A stretch of 64,000 nt of DNA from Polynucleobacter necessarius (GTDB lineage: Bacteria; Pseudomonadota; Gammaproteobacteria; Burkholderiales; Burkholderiaceae): contig NZ_LT606946.1 in the NCBI RefSeq assembly GCF_900095175.1, forward strand, positions 1,643,417-1,707,416, written 5' to 3'. The stretch's first letter is position 1, and every line of letters starts with the position of its first letter. A program made the translations under genes and the position numbers. Shown here one piece after another: positions 46,499 through 57,700 of the stretch. The notes below the pieces were generated by a model. The model worked only from the letters and a program-made list of their open reading frames with translations. It was not told where the DNA came from and searched no databases.

Positions 46499-49246
46499 TT
46501 AGTCGATTGAACTTGCCAGTTGGCGGCGGATGTCTTCAACAGACTCATTACGACGCTTAGCAAGATCTTCAATTTGATCCGTTGACAACTTACCCACATT
46601 GAAATAACGCGTATCCGGATGCGCAAGGTAAAAACCGCTGACGCTGGAAGCCGGATTCATAGCCATCGATTCGGTCAATGTCATACCAATATCTTCTGAG
46701 CCAATCACACGCAATAAGTCTTTTTTAACCTCATGGGCAGGGCAGGCTGGATAGCCTGGCGCCGGACGGATGCCGCGATATTCCTCATTGATCATTTGAT
46801 CATTTGTCAAAATCTCATCGGTCGCATATCCCCAAAGATCAGTGCGAACGCGGTGATGCATTAATTCTGCAAATGCTTCCGCTAAACGGTCGGCCAAAGA
46901 TTGCAGCATGATTGCGCTGTAGTCATCATGCTTTGCATGAAACTCAGCCACTTTTTTCTCAACACCGTGGCCAGTCGTAACAGCAAAGCAGCCAAGGTAA
47001 TCAGCCACATTGGAATCTTGTGGTGCGACATAATCTGCCAAGCAACGATTAGGTCGGCGAACGCCGTCGACTACGGGGCGCTCAGACTGCTGACGTAAGT
47101 TATGCCATACAAATAATGGATGCTCGCGAGATTCATCGCTATATAAAACGATATCATCACCTATCGTGTTTGCTGGATAGAACGCTACTACAGCATCAGC
47201 TTGCAACCACTGGCCTTTGATTAACTTATCCAAAAGCGCCTGGCCATCTTCAAACACCTTACGAGCCTCTACGCCCACAATTTCATCATCCAAGATGGCT
47301 GGGAACTTACCGGCTAAATCCCAAGTTTGGAAGAATGGCGTCCAGTCAATGTATTTAGCAATATCACTTAAAGCGAAATTCTTAAAAACGCGGCGCCCAA
47401 TAAACTTAGGCTTCTCGGGCACATAATTAGCCCAATCAATCAGCTCTCGATTCTTGCGTGCCGCTTCTAGTGAAATCGTTGAAGATGCTTTTTTATTGGC
47501 ATGCTGCTCACGAATACGTACATAATCATCGCGCAGATCTTGAATAAATTTCTTAGCACTTTCATCCGATAGCAAGCTGGATGCTACTGATACAGAGCGG
47601 GATGCATCGGGCACATAGACCACAGGGCCATCATAGTGTGGCGCAATCTTGACGGCAGTATGCACACGTGAAGTTGTCGCACCACCAATCATCAATGGAA
47701 TTTGACGTTCACGGAAATAGTCATCACGCTGCATCTCTTGAGCAACGTAAGTCATCTCTTCTAAAGACGGAGTAATCAAGCCAGAAAGGCCAACGATGTC
47801 CGCCTTTTCTTCTTTCGCTCGCTTCAGAATTTCTGCACAAGGTACCATCACGCCCATATTGGCAACTTCAAAGTTATTACATTGCAGCACCACTGTCACA
47901 ATGTTTTTACCAATATCGTGCACATCGCCTTTAACGGTCGCCATCACAATCTTGCCTTTGGCTTTCGCTTCGCCACCAGAGGCAATATGCAGGCGCTTTT
48001 CTTCCTCAATATAAGGAATCAAAATCGCCACTGCTTGCTTCATCACACGCGCACTCTTAACCACTTGAGGCAAGAACATCTTGCCGGCACCAAACAAATT
48101 GCCGACGACATTCATTCCATCCATCAGAGGGCCTTCAATCACCTCGATCGGACGACCGCCCGCACCCATAATTTGCGCGCGCAGCTCTTCAGTATCTTCT
48201 TCAATAAAAGTAGTGATGCCATGCACCAAAGCATGGGTTAAACGTTCACGCACTGGGGCTTCACGCCACACTAGGTTCTCTACCTGCTTGGCGCCACCGC
48301 CTTTAAATTGATCGGCAATATCCAGCAAGCGCTCTGTTGGCGTCTTGCCATCCTTTTCTTTAAAGCGGTTCAGCACAACGTCTTCAACACGCTCGCGCAA
48401 TTCAAGATCTAGGTCTGCATAAACGCCCAGCTGGCCTGCATTGACGATACCCATGTCCATACCCACCTGAATGGCGTGATACAGGAATACCGTATGAATG
48501 GCTTCACGCACACGATCGTTACCGCGGAACGAGAAGCTGACGTTTGAGACGCCACCACTGACCTTCGCGCCCGGCAGGTTTTCTTTAATCCAGCGAGTCG
48601 CATTAATGAAATCTACTGCGTAGTTGTCATGCTCCTCAATACCGGTCGCAATGGCAAAGATATTGGGATCAAAAATAATATCTTCTGCTGGAAAGCCAAT
48701 CTCATTTACGAGAATTTGATAGCAGCGCTGACAAATTTCAGTCTTACGCTGAAAGGTATCGGCTTGACCCACCTCATCAAATGCCATCACTACAGAAGCT
48801 GCGCCGTAACGGCGAATCAAACGTGCTTGCTTTCTGAAAGGCTCCTCACCCTCTTTCAGTGAGATCGAATTCACAATCGGCTTACCTTGAATACATTTCA
48901 GGCCAGCCTCAATCACACTCCATTTGGAGGAGTCGATCATGATTGGCACACGAGCAATATCGGGTTCTGAAGCAATCAAATTCAAGAAGCGCGTCATCGC
49001 TGCTTCGGAATCTAACATCGCCTCATCCATATTGATGTCAATCACTTGGGCACCATTCTCAACTTGCTGCCTTGCAACTACTAAGGCTTCATCAAATTGA
49101 TTATTCAAAATCATGCGCGCAAATGCTTTAGAGCCCGTAACGTTAGTACGCTCACCAATATTCACAAACCCGACATCAGCCGTGACATTGAAAGGCTCTA
49201 AGCCGGAAAGCTTCATCGGAGGCATTGTCTTTGTTGTCTTGCTCAT
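46499..49246 (-). CDS. metH: Methionine synthase, folate/cobalamin/reactivation part
   Basis: Cobalamin-dependent methionine synthase without its homocysteine-binding domain, which is encoded by the upstream gene. In order: pterin-binding domain ([16 protein letters not shown] onward), B12-binding cap and fold ([16 protein letters not shown], DxHxxG), and the SAM-using activation domain ([19 protein letters not shown]), ending [18 protein letters not shown] ([14 protein letters not shown]). 915 residues. It overlaps the homocysteine domain gene by four bases, and the two proteins must work together. This split is usual in Burkholderiales. Confidence 0.95.
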   Translation of the reverse strand: MSKTTKTMPPMKLSGLEPFNVTADVGFVNIGERTNVTGSKAFARMILNNQFDEALVVARQQVENGAQVIDINMDEAMLDSEAAMTRFLNLIASEPDIARVPIMIDSSKWSVIEAGLKCIQGKPIVNSISLKEGEEPFRKQARLIRRYGAASVVMAFDEVGQADTFQRKTEICQRCYQILVNEIGFPAEDIIFDPNIFAIATGIEEHDNYAVDFINATRWIKENLPGAKVSGGVSNVSFSFRGNDRVREAIHTVFLYHAIQVGMDMGIVNAGQLGVYADLDLELRERVEDVVLNRFKEKDGKTPTERLLDIADQFKGGGAKQVENLVWREAPVRERLTHALVHGITTFIEEDTEELRAQIMGAGGRPIEVIEGPLMDGMNVVGNLFGAGKMFLPQVVKSARVMKQAVAILIPYIEEEKRLHIASGGEAKAKGKIVMATVKGDVHDIGKNIVTVVLQCNNFEVANMGVMVPCAEILKRAKEEKADIVGLSGLITPSLEEMTYVAQEMQRDDYFRERQIPLMIGGATTSRVHTAVKIAPHYDGPVVYVPDASRSVSVASSLLSDESAKKFIQDLRDDYVRIREQHANKKASSTISLEAARKNRELIDWANYVPEKPKFIGRRVFKNFALSDIAKYIDWTPFFQTWDLAGKFPAILDDEIVGVEARKVFEDGQALLDKLIKGQWLQADAVVAFYPANTIGDDIVLYSDESREHPLFVWHNLRQQSERPVVDGVRRPNRCLADYVAPQDSNVADYLGCFAVTTGHGVEKKVAEFHAKHDDYSAIMLQSLADRLAEAFAELMHHRVRTDLWGYATDEILTNDQMINEEYRGIRPAPGYPACPAHEVKKDLLRVIGSEDIGMTLTESMAMNPASSVSGFYLAHPDTRYFNVGKLSTDQIEDLAKRRNESVEDIRRQLASSID

Positions 49247-50307
49247 GCCGACACCTCCGCGCTCTCACGATAGAAGGCGCGTGGCTTGCGCTTAGCAACT
49301 GCGTTCGCAATCGCACGAATATGATCTGGCGTCGTTCCACAGCAACCGCCTACGAGATTAACTAAACCATCTTTTGCAAAGCCGTCAACCAAGCTAGAGG
49401 TTATTTCTGGGGTCTCATCAAAGCCGGTGTCACTCATCGGATTAGGCAGGCCGGCATTGGGATAGCAAGATACTGCGGCGTCACAAATACGAGCAAGCTC
49501 AGCAATATAAGGACGCATGAGCGCTGCACCTAAAGCGCAGTTCAAACCAAAGGTCAGGGGCTTGATATGGCGCAAGCTATTCCAAAACGCTTCAACTGTT
49601 TGTCCAGACAAAATACGACCAGAAGCGTCAGTGACTGTTCCGGAAATCATCACTGGCAAACGCTCACCAGTCTCTTCAAAGAATTCATCTAAAGCAAACA
49701 ATGCAGCTTTGGCATTCAGTGTGTCAAAAATTGTTTCAACTAAAAATAAATCAACGCCGCCTTCAAAGAGACCTTCGATCTGCTCGCGATAAGAAGCACG
49801 TAATGCATCAAAGGTCACATTACGCGCACCTGGATCATTTACATCCGGAGAAATACTTGCCGTCTTTGGAGTAGGTCCAATTGCGCCAGCTGCAAAACGT
49901 GGCTTGTCTGGCGTGGAGTATTTTTCACATGCAGCACGCGCCAATTGAGCAGAGATGACGTTCATCTCACGTGCCAAGCCCGCCATTTTGTAATCTTCTT
50001 GCGCAACAGAAGTGGCGCCAAAAGTATTGGTCTCAATAATGTCTGCGCCTGCGTCTAAATATTGCTCATGAATCTTGCTGATGATTTCAGGCTGAGTCAG
50101 AACCAAGAGTTCGTTATTGCCCTTGATATCGCCAGGATGTGCTTCAAAGCGCTTGTTAGCCGGCAATCCACGGTAATCTGCCTCATTGAGCTTGTATTGC
50201 TGAATCATGGTGCCCATAGCGCCATCCAAAATCAGAATGCGCTGCTTCAGTAGCTCGGGAAGTGCCTGACCACGGGTGTAAGGCTGGGATAAACCATTAG
50301 ATTGCAT
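49243..50307 (-). CDS. Methionine synthase, homocysteine-binding part
   Basis: Homocysteine S-methyltransferase domain as a separate 354-residue protein. The start [18 protein letters not shown] and the zinc site are clear: Cys in [10 protein letters not shown] and the CC pair in [12 protein letters not shown]. It corresponds to the first domain of MetH in E. coli. The four-base overlap with the downstream gene indicates coupled expression in fixed ratio. It is divergent from phaM. Confidence 0.95.
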   Translation of the reverse strand: MQSNGLSQPYTRGQALPELLKQRILILDGAMGTMIQQYKLNEADYRGLPANKRFEAHPGDIKGNNELLVLTQPEIISKIHEQYLDAGADIIETNTFGATSVAQEDYKMAGLAREMNVISAQLARAACEKYSTPDKPRFAAGAIGPTPKTASISPDVNDPGARNVTFDALRASYREQIEGLFEGGVDLFLVETIFDTLNAKAALFALDEFFEETGERLPVMISGTVTDASGRILSGQTVEAFWNSLRHIKPLTFGLNCALGAALMRPYIAELARICDAAVSCYPNAGLPNPMSDTGFDETPEITSSLVDGFAKDGLVNLVGGCCGTTPDHIRAIANAVAKRKPRAFYRESAEVSA

Positions 50308-50336
50308 TGCTTAACCGGGATTAATCTCTAGAATCT

Positions 50337-50356
50337 CTTATTGTATTAGCAATAAG
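50337..50356. repeat. Inverted repeat between metH and phaM
   Basis: CTTATTG (50337-50343), six bases, CAATAAG (50350-50356) forms a perfect seven-base dyad in the 80-base divergent gap, 31 bases from the phaM start. It is not followed by a T run, so it could be a protein-binding site. No known factor is recognised. Confidence 0.4.
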
Positions 50357-50387
50357 CCACTTTTATCTGACCCCGGAGCCCCCCCCT

Positions 50388-50834
50388 ATGTTTGGAACTA
50401 TCCCTGAATTCAATCAAAGCCTTGAAATGATGAAAACCATGTGGGGACAAGCAGCCGGTGGGCAGACGCCAGGACAATTCCCCTTCACTACAGATGCCTC
50501 TAAGGCTGCAGGGGGCTTCGACTCCGCATTTCCAGAGCTGGATACAGATGAGCTAGAAAAGCGCATCAAGGACCTGAAAAGTGTTGAAAACTGGCTGAAC
50601 CTCAATCTCAACATCTTGAAGTCCACTATTCAGGGCCTAGAAGTACAACACGCCACCATGATGGCACTCAAATCCTTTGGAGATGCCGTTTCCGCAACCG
50701 CTGCTGCCGCTACTGGATCTTCTGAAGAATCTGGAACAAAGGCTGCTAAACCACGCAAAACCGCAACACGCCGTCGTCGCAAAGCTGGCGACTCAACTTT
50801 CCTCGACGAAGTAGGTAATTCAGATGAGCAATAG
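50388..50834 (+). CDS. phaM: PhaM-like polyhydroxyalkanoate granule protein
   Basis: PhaM in Cupriavidus activates PHB synthase and ties granules to the nucleoid. The 148-residue protein shows the N-terminal domain (MFGTIPEFNQSLEMMKTMW, KSVENWLNLNLNILKSTIQGLE) and a basic Lys/Arg/Ala tail (KPRKTATRRRRKAG) expected to bind DNA. The last 15 residues (DSTFLDEVGNSDEQ) are not basic and lie over the end of the convergent hydrolase gene (89-base overlap). No phaC gene is in the window. Confidence 0.78.
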   Translation: MFGTIPEFNQSLEMMKTMWGQAAGGQTPGQFPFTTDASKAAGGFDSAFPELDTDELEKRIKDLKSVENWLNLNLNILKSTIQGLEVQHATMMALKSFGDAVSATAAAATGSSEESGTKAAKPRKTATRRRRKAGDSTFLDEVGNSDEQ

Positions 50835-51831
50835 CCTCACCCATGGCAAATGTCATTTGGTGAATATCTAATTCACGCTTAAATAAAACCGGCACGATCT
50901 CACGAGCAGTTGCCGGTTTTTTACATGCACCAAGCGTTTCTGCCAAACGATCATCGTGATGGGCTTTTAGCTGATCAATTCGCGGCTTCATTCCTGTAAA
51001 TGGCTTGCCATGTGATGGCAACACTAGAGTGTTATCGGGAAGTGGGAGATATCGATCTAATGAGCTGAGATACAAACCCAAAGGATCAGCATCTGGATCG
51101 GCATCGTAAACACTGACATTAGTGGAAATCCGTGGCAACAACATATCCCCAGAAATCAACACTCCGAGATCCTTGCAAAATAGTGAAGCATGCTCCGGTG
51201 CGTGACCAAACCCCATGATCACTTGCCACTCATGCCCACTAATCAAAATCATTTCACCATCGATGATGCGACGATATTGCCGCGGCACACCTGGAACCAT
51301 ATTGCTGTAGTAGTTTGATCGCGCCCGAATTTTTTCTAAATCCTCTGGGGCAATGAGCCCATGCTTTTGAAAGTGATCTGCAGAACCGCCGCCGCCAGCA
51401 CGTGCACCAACCGCAGCGCCGCCCTCTTTGTGGCTCAGCCATTGCGCAGTTAAATAATCCGTCATAGAAATCCAGAGCGGTGCATTCCATTTTTCGCAGA
51501 GCCATTGGGAGAGCCCTACGTGGTCTGGATGCATATGTGTCACGATCACTCTCAGCACTGGCAAGTCTTCTAATTGGGTAGCGAAGATCTGATCCCACGC
51601 GGCTTTTGTCTCTTCATTGGCAATGCCACAATCCACAATCGTCCACCCTTGAACACCTTCAAACTGATCACGCAGTAGCCATAAGTTAATGTGATCCAAA
51701 GCAAACGGTAGGCGCATTCGCAACCAACGTACGCCAGGCGCAACCTCCATTGAGCTAGCCACTTCCGGCAAAGCATCGGCTAAGGGATAATGAATAGAAC
51801 TAAAATCGCTAGATTGGTTTTTGGTATTCAT
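50746..51831 (-). CDS. MBL-fold metallo-hydrolase
   Basis: Metallo-beta-lactamase-fold enzyme of 361 residues. The metal-binding motif THMHPDHVG follows TIVDCGIAN; further ligands are in GHAPEHASL, ISGDMLLP and PSHGKPFTG. A C-terminal winged-helix-like part (VPVLFKRELDIHQMTFAMGEAIAHL, given in parts) ends it, as in the LACTB2-like group. The substrate is unknown. The 3' end overlaps phaM in convergent orientation. Confidence 0.86.
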   Translation of the reverse strand: MNTKNQSSDFSSIHYPLADALPEVASSMEVAPGVRWLRMRLPFALDHINLWLLRDQFEGVQGWTIVDCGIANEETKAAWDQIFATQLEDLPVLRVIVTHMHPDHVGLSQWLCEKWNAPLWISMTDYLTAQWLSHKEGGAAVGARAGGGGSADHFQKHGLIAPEDLEKIRARSNYYSNMVPGVPRQYRRIIDGEMILISGHEWQVIMGFGHAPEHASLFCKDLGVLISGDMLLPRISTNVSVYDADPDADPLGLYLSSLDRYLPLPDNTLVLPSHGKPFTGMKPRIDQLKAHHDDRLAETLGACKKPATAREIVPVLFKRELDIHQMTFAMGEAIAHLNYLLRRGKLSRQLCDDGVLRFCVV

Positions 51832-51853
51832 CTATTTCTACTCTAGGTTAGCT

Positions 51854-52030
51854 TTGACAACGATTCCATCGCCTTGCATTAACTGGTGCGACATCAATCC
51901 TGAAAATGGTTTTTGTCGTGGTTGCTATCGCACACTTACTGAAATTGCTGATTGGTCTGAACTCTCTAATCCTGAAAAGCTTGAGGTCTGGGCAAAATTG
52001 GAAACGCGCAAACCTCAAGCACCGCAGTAA
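51854..52030 (+). CDS. DUF1289 family protein
   Basis: A 58-residue protein starting at TTG 51854, MTTIPSPCINWCDINPENG. The four cysteines (C-INW-C and C-RG-C in GFCRGCYRTL) and the WSELSNPEK segment match DUF1289, possibly a small Fe-S or zinc protein. A longer frame upstream overlaps the divergent hydrolase start and is less likely. Confidence 0.82.
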   Translation: MTTIPSPCINWCDINPENGFCRGCYRTLTEIADWSELSNPEKLEVWAKLETRKPQAPQ

Positions 52031-52047
52031 ATATTGCTAATTAGCAA

Positions 52048-53031
52048 TTACTTATTTACATCTACGATTAAACGGCCGCGCACATTTCCGGCCATCAGTT
52101 CTGCAGCATATTTAATGGAGTCCTCCAGGCTAATTTCATGAGAGATCTCTTCTAAAGTTTTAAGATCAACCAGCTTGCTCAATTGCTCATAAGCAGCAAT
52201 CCGTTTTGCTTTTGGTACCGTCACACTATTAATGCCATACAAAGTCACACCGCGCAAAATGAATGGTGCAACCGTTGACGGAAAATCCATTCCCTGGGCA
52301 AGACCACAAGCGGCGACTGCGCCATCACTTTTAGTTTGCGCGCAAGCATTAGCCAAGGTACGACTACCAACGCTATCCACTACCGCTGCCCAACGCTCTT
52401 TTGCCAATGGCTTACCAGGCGCTGATAATGCGGCACGATCAATCACTTCACTCGCGCCTAATTTCTTTAAATAATCTGCTTCAGACAGCCGGCCCGTGCT
52501 AGCTACAACTGTAAAGCCTAATTTGCTCAGCAAAGTAATGGCAAAGCTACCCACTCCACCCGCTGCACCAGTGACCAATACCTCGCCATCACTAGGCTTC
52601 AAGCCATGCTTTTGCAATGCCATCACGCACAGCATTGCGGTATAGCCAGCAGTACCAATAGCCAGGGCCTGCTTAGCAGTAAACCCTTTTGGCAAGGGAA
52701 TGAGCCACTCTGACTTCACGCGCGCTTGTTGGGCCAATCCACCCCAATGACCTTCGCCAACACCCCAGCCATTTAGTAGCACCATATCTCCAGCCTTAAA
52801 TTCTGGGCTAGCACTCTCCAAGACTTCTCCTGCGAAATCAATTCCGGGTACCATCGGAAAGCTACGTACCAGCGGACCTTTTCCAGTAATCGCTAAACCA
52901 TCTTTGTAATTTAAAGTGGAATAGAGCACCTTCACCCTGACATCCCCCTCCGGCAGGCTGACCTCATCAACCTGAGTCAGCTCAGCCCGATAACCGCGAT
53001 CATCCTTATTTACCAAAATAGCATTAAACAT
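52048..53031 (-). CDS. Acrylyl-CoA reductase-type quinone oxidoreductase (AcuI/YhdH)
   Basis: Medium-chain dehydrogenase, NADPH-dependent, of 327 residues. YKDGLAITGKGPLVRSFP and PGIDFAGEV are characteristic of the AcuI/YhdH group, which reduces acrylyl-CoA; the nucleotide site is VTGAAGGVGSFAITLL. There is no structural zinc loop. A role in acrylate detoxification (from DMSP or propionate paths) is inferred from the family only. Confidence 0.88.
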   Translation of the reverse strand: MFNAILVNKDDRGYRAELTQVDEVSLPEGDVRVKVLYSTLNYKDGLAITGKGPLVRSFPMVPGIDFAGEVLESASPEFKAGDMVLLNGWGVGEGHWGGLAQQARVKSEWLIPLPKGFTAKQALAIGTAGYTAMLCVMALQKHGLKPSDGEVLVTGAAGGVGSFAITLLSKLGFTVVASTGRLSEADYLKKLGASEVIDRAALSAPGKPLAKERWAAVVDSVGSRTLANACAQTKSDGAVAACGLAQGMDFPSTVAPFILRGVTLYGINSVTVPKAKRIAAYEQLSKLVDLKTLEEISHEISLEDSIKYAAELMAGNVRGRLIVDVNK

Positions 53032-53118
53032 GTCTCTTCCTTTTAAATGCGCTGCATTCCCCGCAGCAAATGCGTAATAGGTTTATCCTAACGAGCATTG
53101 CTGATTATGGAGGCTTCC

Positions 53119-53421
53119 ATGAAAAAAATTCTACTATTAACTACGCTTTGCGGCTTAACTCTAGCCGGATACTCCTCAAGCCAAATTCAGATGTCTATGG
53201 GCAATATGCGCTTAATCAGCTCCAGCGCCTCCCCACAAGATGTCATGGATTTTGCTAATACGACTTGTAAGAATGATTTTTACCAAGGTGCAAGCTTCCT
53301 TTCTAAGGCTGGCAAGGAATATCGCTTTAAATGCGTCAAAGCTGAAGAGAACGAAATCCTGACCCCAATTCCAGGCACGATCATCCCTGCTGATGCTCCG
53401 ACTCCAGTTGCAGCGAAGTAA
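53119..53421 (+). CDS. Small exported protein; ancestral lipoprotein with lost lipobox cysteine
   Basis: A 100-residue protein from ATG 53119, with a GGAGG Shine-Dalgarno six bases upstream. The signal sequence MKKILLLTTLCGLTLAGYSS matches a lipoprotein signal in all but the cysteine: LAG-Y where LAG-C is expected. TGC to TAC is a single G-to-A change. The rest (NMRLISSSASPQDVMDFANT, C in TTCKNDF and FKCVKAEE) is not recognised. The protein may now be soluble or retained in the membrane. Confidence 0.65.
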   Translation: MKKILLLTTLCGLTLAGYSSSQIQMSMGNMRLISSSASPQDVMDFANTTCKNDFYQGASFLSKAGKEYRFKCVKAEENEILTPIPGTIIPADAPTPVAAK

Positions 53422-53446
53422 GAAATTAATCAATCAAGAAAACTAG

Positions 53447-53935
53447 ATGACCCCATTTACCTCCCAAGAGCTCCGCAAAGGCTTTTCCTCCTTTGCAACA
53501 GGGGTCACAGTCATCACCTGTCTAGATGCGGCCCAGAACGCACACGGCATCACCATTAGCTCATTCAATACAGTTTCGCTAGAGCCGCCACTCATTTTGT
53601 GGAGCCTCAAGAAACATTCACGCCTAATGCCCAATTTTGAAGTGGGTCATAAACAGTTAATTCATGTACTTGAGCGTTCGCAGGAAGCCATGGCAATGCA
53701 CTTTGCTACTGTCAAAGAGAATCAGTTCGTTAACATTCCGCACAAAATTGCAGCAAGTGGCCTCACTCAAATTGAAGGGTGCTCAGCCTACTTTGAATGC
53801 GAAACAGTTTCAGCCCACACCGGCGGCGATCACAATATCATTGTTGCTAGAGTGCTCAACCTGAAGCACATTCCAGAGAGTTATCCGCTGATATTTGCTC
53901 ATAGCAAATTTATGGGATTAGATTCATCACTTTAA
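53447..53935 (+). CDS. Flavin reductase-like domain protein
   Basis: A 162-residue flavin reductase of the HpaC/NtaB type, which supplies reduced FMN or FAD to a monooxygenase. LRKGFSSFATGVTVIT, HGITISSFNTVSLEPPLIL and HTGGDHNIIVARV are the family motifs. No oxygenase partner lies in the window. The GST remnant follows after 14 bases. Confidence 0.88.
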   Translation: MTPFTSQELRKGFSSFATGVTVITCLDAAQNAHGITISSFNTVSLEPPLILWSLKKHSRLMPNFEVGHKQLIHVLERSQEAMAMHFATVKENQFVNIPHKIAASGLTQIEGCSAYFECETVSAHTGGDHNIIVARVLNLKHIPESYPLIFAHSKFMGLDSSL

Positions 53936-53949
53936 AAATAGGGGCTAAC

Positions 53950-54612
53950 ATGATGCGCTTATAGGGAAGAAAAAGTTCTATTAATGTGCAAAAGGTATTG
54001 TGGTGCCTTGCAGAGCTGGGACTTGAAGAAGGCAAAGATTTTGAACGCATAGATGCCGGTCTTCATTTTGGAATTAATCACACCCCTGAATTTCTAACGC
54101 TCAATCCCAATGGTTTGGTCCCCACCTTAGAAGATGGCAATCTTGTGCTCTGGGAGTCCAATACCATTTTGCGATATCTTGTTCGTCAATACGATAGGTC
54201 GAAGCGCTTTCCTGTGGATACTAAAAGTCAGTACCAATCGGAGAAGTGGATGGACTGGCAACTGGGAACTATGTGGCCACCATTACGAGTTGCATTCCTA
54301 GGGCTCACTCGCATCCCCGAAGCGGATCGTAACTATGAGTTAATTCAGAGTTCGTACCAAGAGGCGGATGCATTGCTAGGATTGCTTGATCAGACCTTAG
54401 AAAAACATACTTACTGCGCTGGCGAACAATTTAGTGTCGGAGATATTCCATTAGCCTTATGTGTCAGTCGATGGGTCTTGCTACAACAAACCTTTCCAGA
54501 AAAAACTGGGCCACGTTCAGATTTACGCAATATTGATGAATTGATGAAACGGATTGAACTGGAAACGCAATACAAGGTCGTGAGACAAAAAGAGCTCAAT
54601 ATCGTTAAGTAA
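53950..54612 (+). pseudogene. Glutathione S-transferase, early in-frame stop
   Basis: The true start is ATG 53950, five bases after an AGGGG Shine-Dalgarno: MMRL-stop-GRKSSINVQKVLWCLAELGL. The TAG at 53962-53964 stands where related GSTs have Trp (LWGR) or another aromatic residue, so TGG to TAG (G to A) is the simple explanation. The rest to 54612 is intact, with NPNGLVPTLEDG and the alpha-helical domain. A GTG at 53986 could restart but would lose the first strand and active-site region of the glutathione-binding domain. It was probably a 220-residue protein. Confidence 0.83.
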
Positions 54613-54653
54613 ATAAGTGATGTATCAGATTTCCTGAATCTGAGGTCTCAAGT

Positions 54654-54685
54654 AAAAAAGGGTGAACTCAGTTCACCCTTTTTTT
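54654..54685. terminator. Bidirectional intrinsic terminator between GST and the RND pump
   Basis: A perfect 14-base stem AAAAAAGGGTGAAC / GTTCACCCTTTTTT with a TCA loop (54668-54670) lies in the convergent gap, T run to 54685. It serves both the GST transcript and the efflux operon. Confidence 0.95.
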
Positions 54686-54703
54686 AGTCATTTGCAGAAT
54701 AGA

Positions 54704-57700
54704 CTATTCTTGCTTGAATTTCCTCTGATGGTGATCTGCACCAATAAACAAGTACATCGCAGGCACTACAAAGAGTGTAAACAGGGTGCCGATCGACAAA
54801 CCCGTAAAGATCGCGATACCCATAGATTGACAGCCAGCAGCACCTGCACCAGATGCAATCACTAAGGGAACAACACCCAGCACCATTGCCGCAGTTGTCA
54901 TCAAGATCGGGCGCAAACGCACACTACTAGCTTCAACAATGGCATCTAACTTACTGCGACCAGCTTCCTGCAACTCATTAGCAAATTCCACAATCAAAAT
55001 ACCGTGCTTACTAATTAACCCCATTAGCGTAACTAGTCCAACCTGGGTATACACATTCAAAGTTGTGAATCCCAAATTAATAAAGATCAATGCACCAAAT
55101 AAGGCGAGCGGTACTGAAACCAAAATCACGATCGGATCCCGGAAGCTTTCAAACTGTGCAGCCAAGACCAAGAACACAATCAAAATCGCAAAGAACATGG
55201 TCGCCAAGAAGCCACCAGACTCTGCCATAAACTGACGGGATGGGCCAGCGTAATCCATGGTGTAACCATTGGGCGCCACTTCCTTCAAAGTTTGACGCAT
55301 AAACTCGAGCAAATCTGCTTGAGAAATAAACGGTGTACTCACACCAGAAATCGCTGCGGAGTTCAACTGCTGAAAGTGATTAATGGATTGCGGAACCACT
55401 TTTTGCTTAATTGTTGCTATCGTGCGCGCCTGAATCATCTGCCCACTTGGAGTGCGTATGTAGTAATCCAAGATTTGATCTGGGTTGAGACGATCCACCT
55501 GCTTGACTTGTAGGATAACACGATAGGAACGACCAGCGACAGAGAAGTAATTGACATAACCACCACCTAAGGCGGCGGAGAGGGCGCTACCCACTTGCTG
55601 CTGGGTCATACCCAGAGCGGCGACTTTCTCACGATCAATTTCTAAAACGTCTTGCGGCTTATCAATCTTCAAATCCGAATCCACGAAGAAGAAATTACCG
55701 CTACGACGAGCCTTATCTAAAACCGCCTGAGACACTTCATTAAGTTGCTCATAAGACTCAGTAGTATTAATAACCACCTGAACAGGCAAGCCCTGTGCAC
55801 CTGGCAAAGCTGGAAACTGGAAGGCGGCTATACGAGCACCGGCGATCGAATTCCACTTACTTTGCATATCTTCTTGAAACTTCGTGGCATTACGACTGCG
55901 TTGATCCCAATCCTTGAGCAATACACCACCGAAACTACTGGTTGGGCTAGTGATCTGAAACATCTGCTCATATTCAGGCTCTGCTGCTGATATTTGATAA
56001 ATCTGATCAGCATAAGTCTGCATTTGATTAACCGTACTGTTCGGTGGACCTGAAGCCTGCATCAACACAATCCCTTGGTCTTCTGTTGGCGCCAATTCAG
56101 CACGAGCAGTAGCGTAGAGATAAGCCACTCCTCCCAGCAAAATCACACCCATCACAATGATGACCTGCCAGGCGCTCAGGAGCTCACGCAAAGTGGATTG
56201 ATAGCTGTGGTGCACCTTATCAAAAATGCGATCGATCTTTTGTACAAACGATGAAGCTTCTTGCTCTTCAGTAAAAATGTGTGAACACATCATCGGTGAA
56301 AGCGTCAACGCAATCAATCCTGATACTGCGACTGCACTTGCTAAAGTAAAGGCAAACTCGGTAAAGAGCGCTCCCGTTAAACCGCCCTGGAAGCCAATCG
56401 GGATATAAACCGCAATCAACACAATCGTCATTGCCAAAATTGGGCCGCCTAACTCGCGCGCAGCAATTAAGGAAGCCTCCAGCGGAGATTTGCCTTCCTT
56501 CATATGACGGTCAACGTTCTCAACCACAATAATGGCATCGTCGACCACCAAACCAATCGCTAATACCAAGGCGAGTAGTGTCAGCAAATTAATGGAATAG
56601 CCCAATACTTGCATTAAGAAGAATGTGCCAATTAATGAGAGTGGCATCGCAATCACAGGTACAGCAACTGCGCGTGCGCTGCCCAGGAAGAGATAAATCA
56701 CCACCGTCACAATCAACAGTGCCTCTAGAAGGGTTGCTACTACCTCATCAATTGAAGTAGTAATGAACTTAGTCGAGTCATAAACTACTTTGCCTGACAT
56801 ACCAGTTGGTAACTGCTTCTGAATATCTGGCACTACAACACGAACACGCTCTGCCACATCAAGCAAATTCGCCTGAGGCGCCACCTTGATAGCAATAAAT
56901 ACTGAGCGCTTGCCACTAAACGCAACATTGGTGTTGTAGTCCTCAGAGCCCATGCTCACGGTTGCCACTTGATCTAAATACACAATATTGATGCCATCTT
57001 TTTTGACAACCAATTTGCGAAACTCATCGAGCGTATGTAGATCAGTGCCAGCCACTAAATCGACAGCAACCATGTCACCCTTAGTGCTACCTACTGCGGA
57101 TAAGTAATTATTGGCTGCCATGGCGCTATAAACATCATCGGCACCCACGCCAAGTCCAGCCATCTTCTCGCGATCAAGCCATGCACGCAGGGCAAACTTT
57201 CTACCACCAGTGATTTCAGCATTCTGAACGCCATCGACAGCGTCCAGCTTTGGCTTCACTACCCGTAACAAGTAATCAGTTATTGCATTATTTGGAATGT
57301 CATCGCTATAAAAGCCCATGTACATTGCTGCAGTAGACTGGCCAATTTGCACGGTCAATACGGGTTGCTGAGCTTGCGGTGGCAACTGATTCTTCACCGA
57401 ACTAATCTGTGTCTGGATCTGTGTCAGCGCAGCATTGGAGTCGTAATTGAGCTTGAGAGTCGCGGTTATGGTCGAGAGGCCACTCACACTCATCGAGGAT
57501 AAATAGTCGATACCTTGAGACTGAGCAATCGCCGTCTCTAGTGGCTGTGTAATAAAACCTGCAATCGTCTCTGGATCAGCGCCATAGTAAGCCGTTGTAA
57601 TGGTGACAATCGCATTTTGGGTTTGCGGGTATTGGTTGACTGGTAAAGAACCAACCGCTTTCAAACCAAACACCAAGACAAGCGCACTCACTACCAGTGA

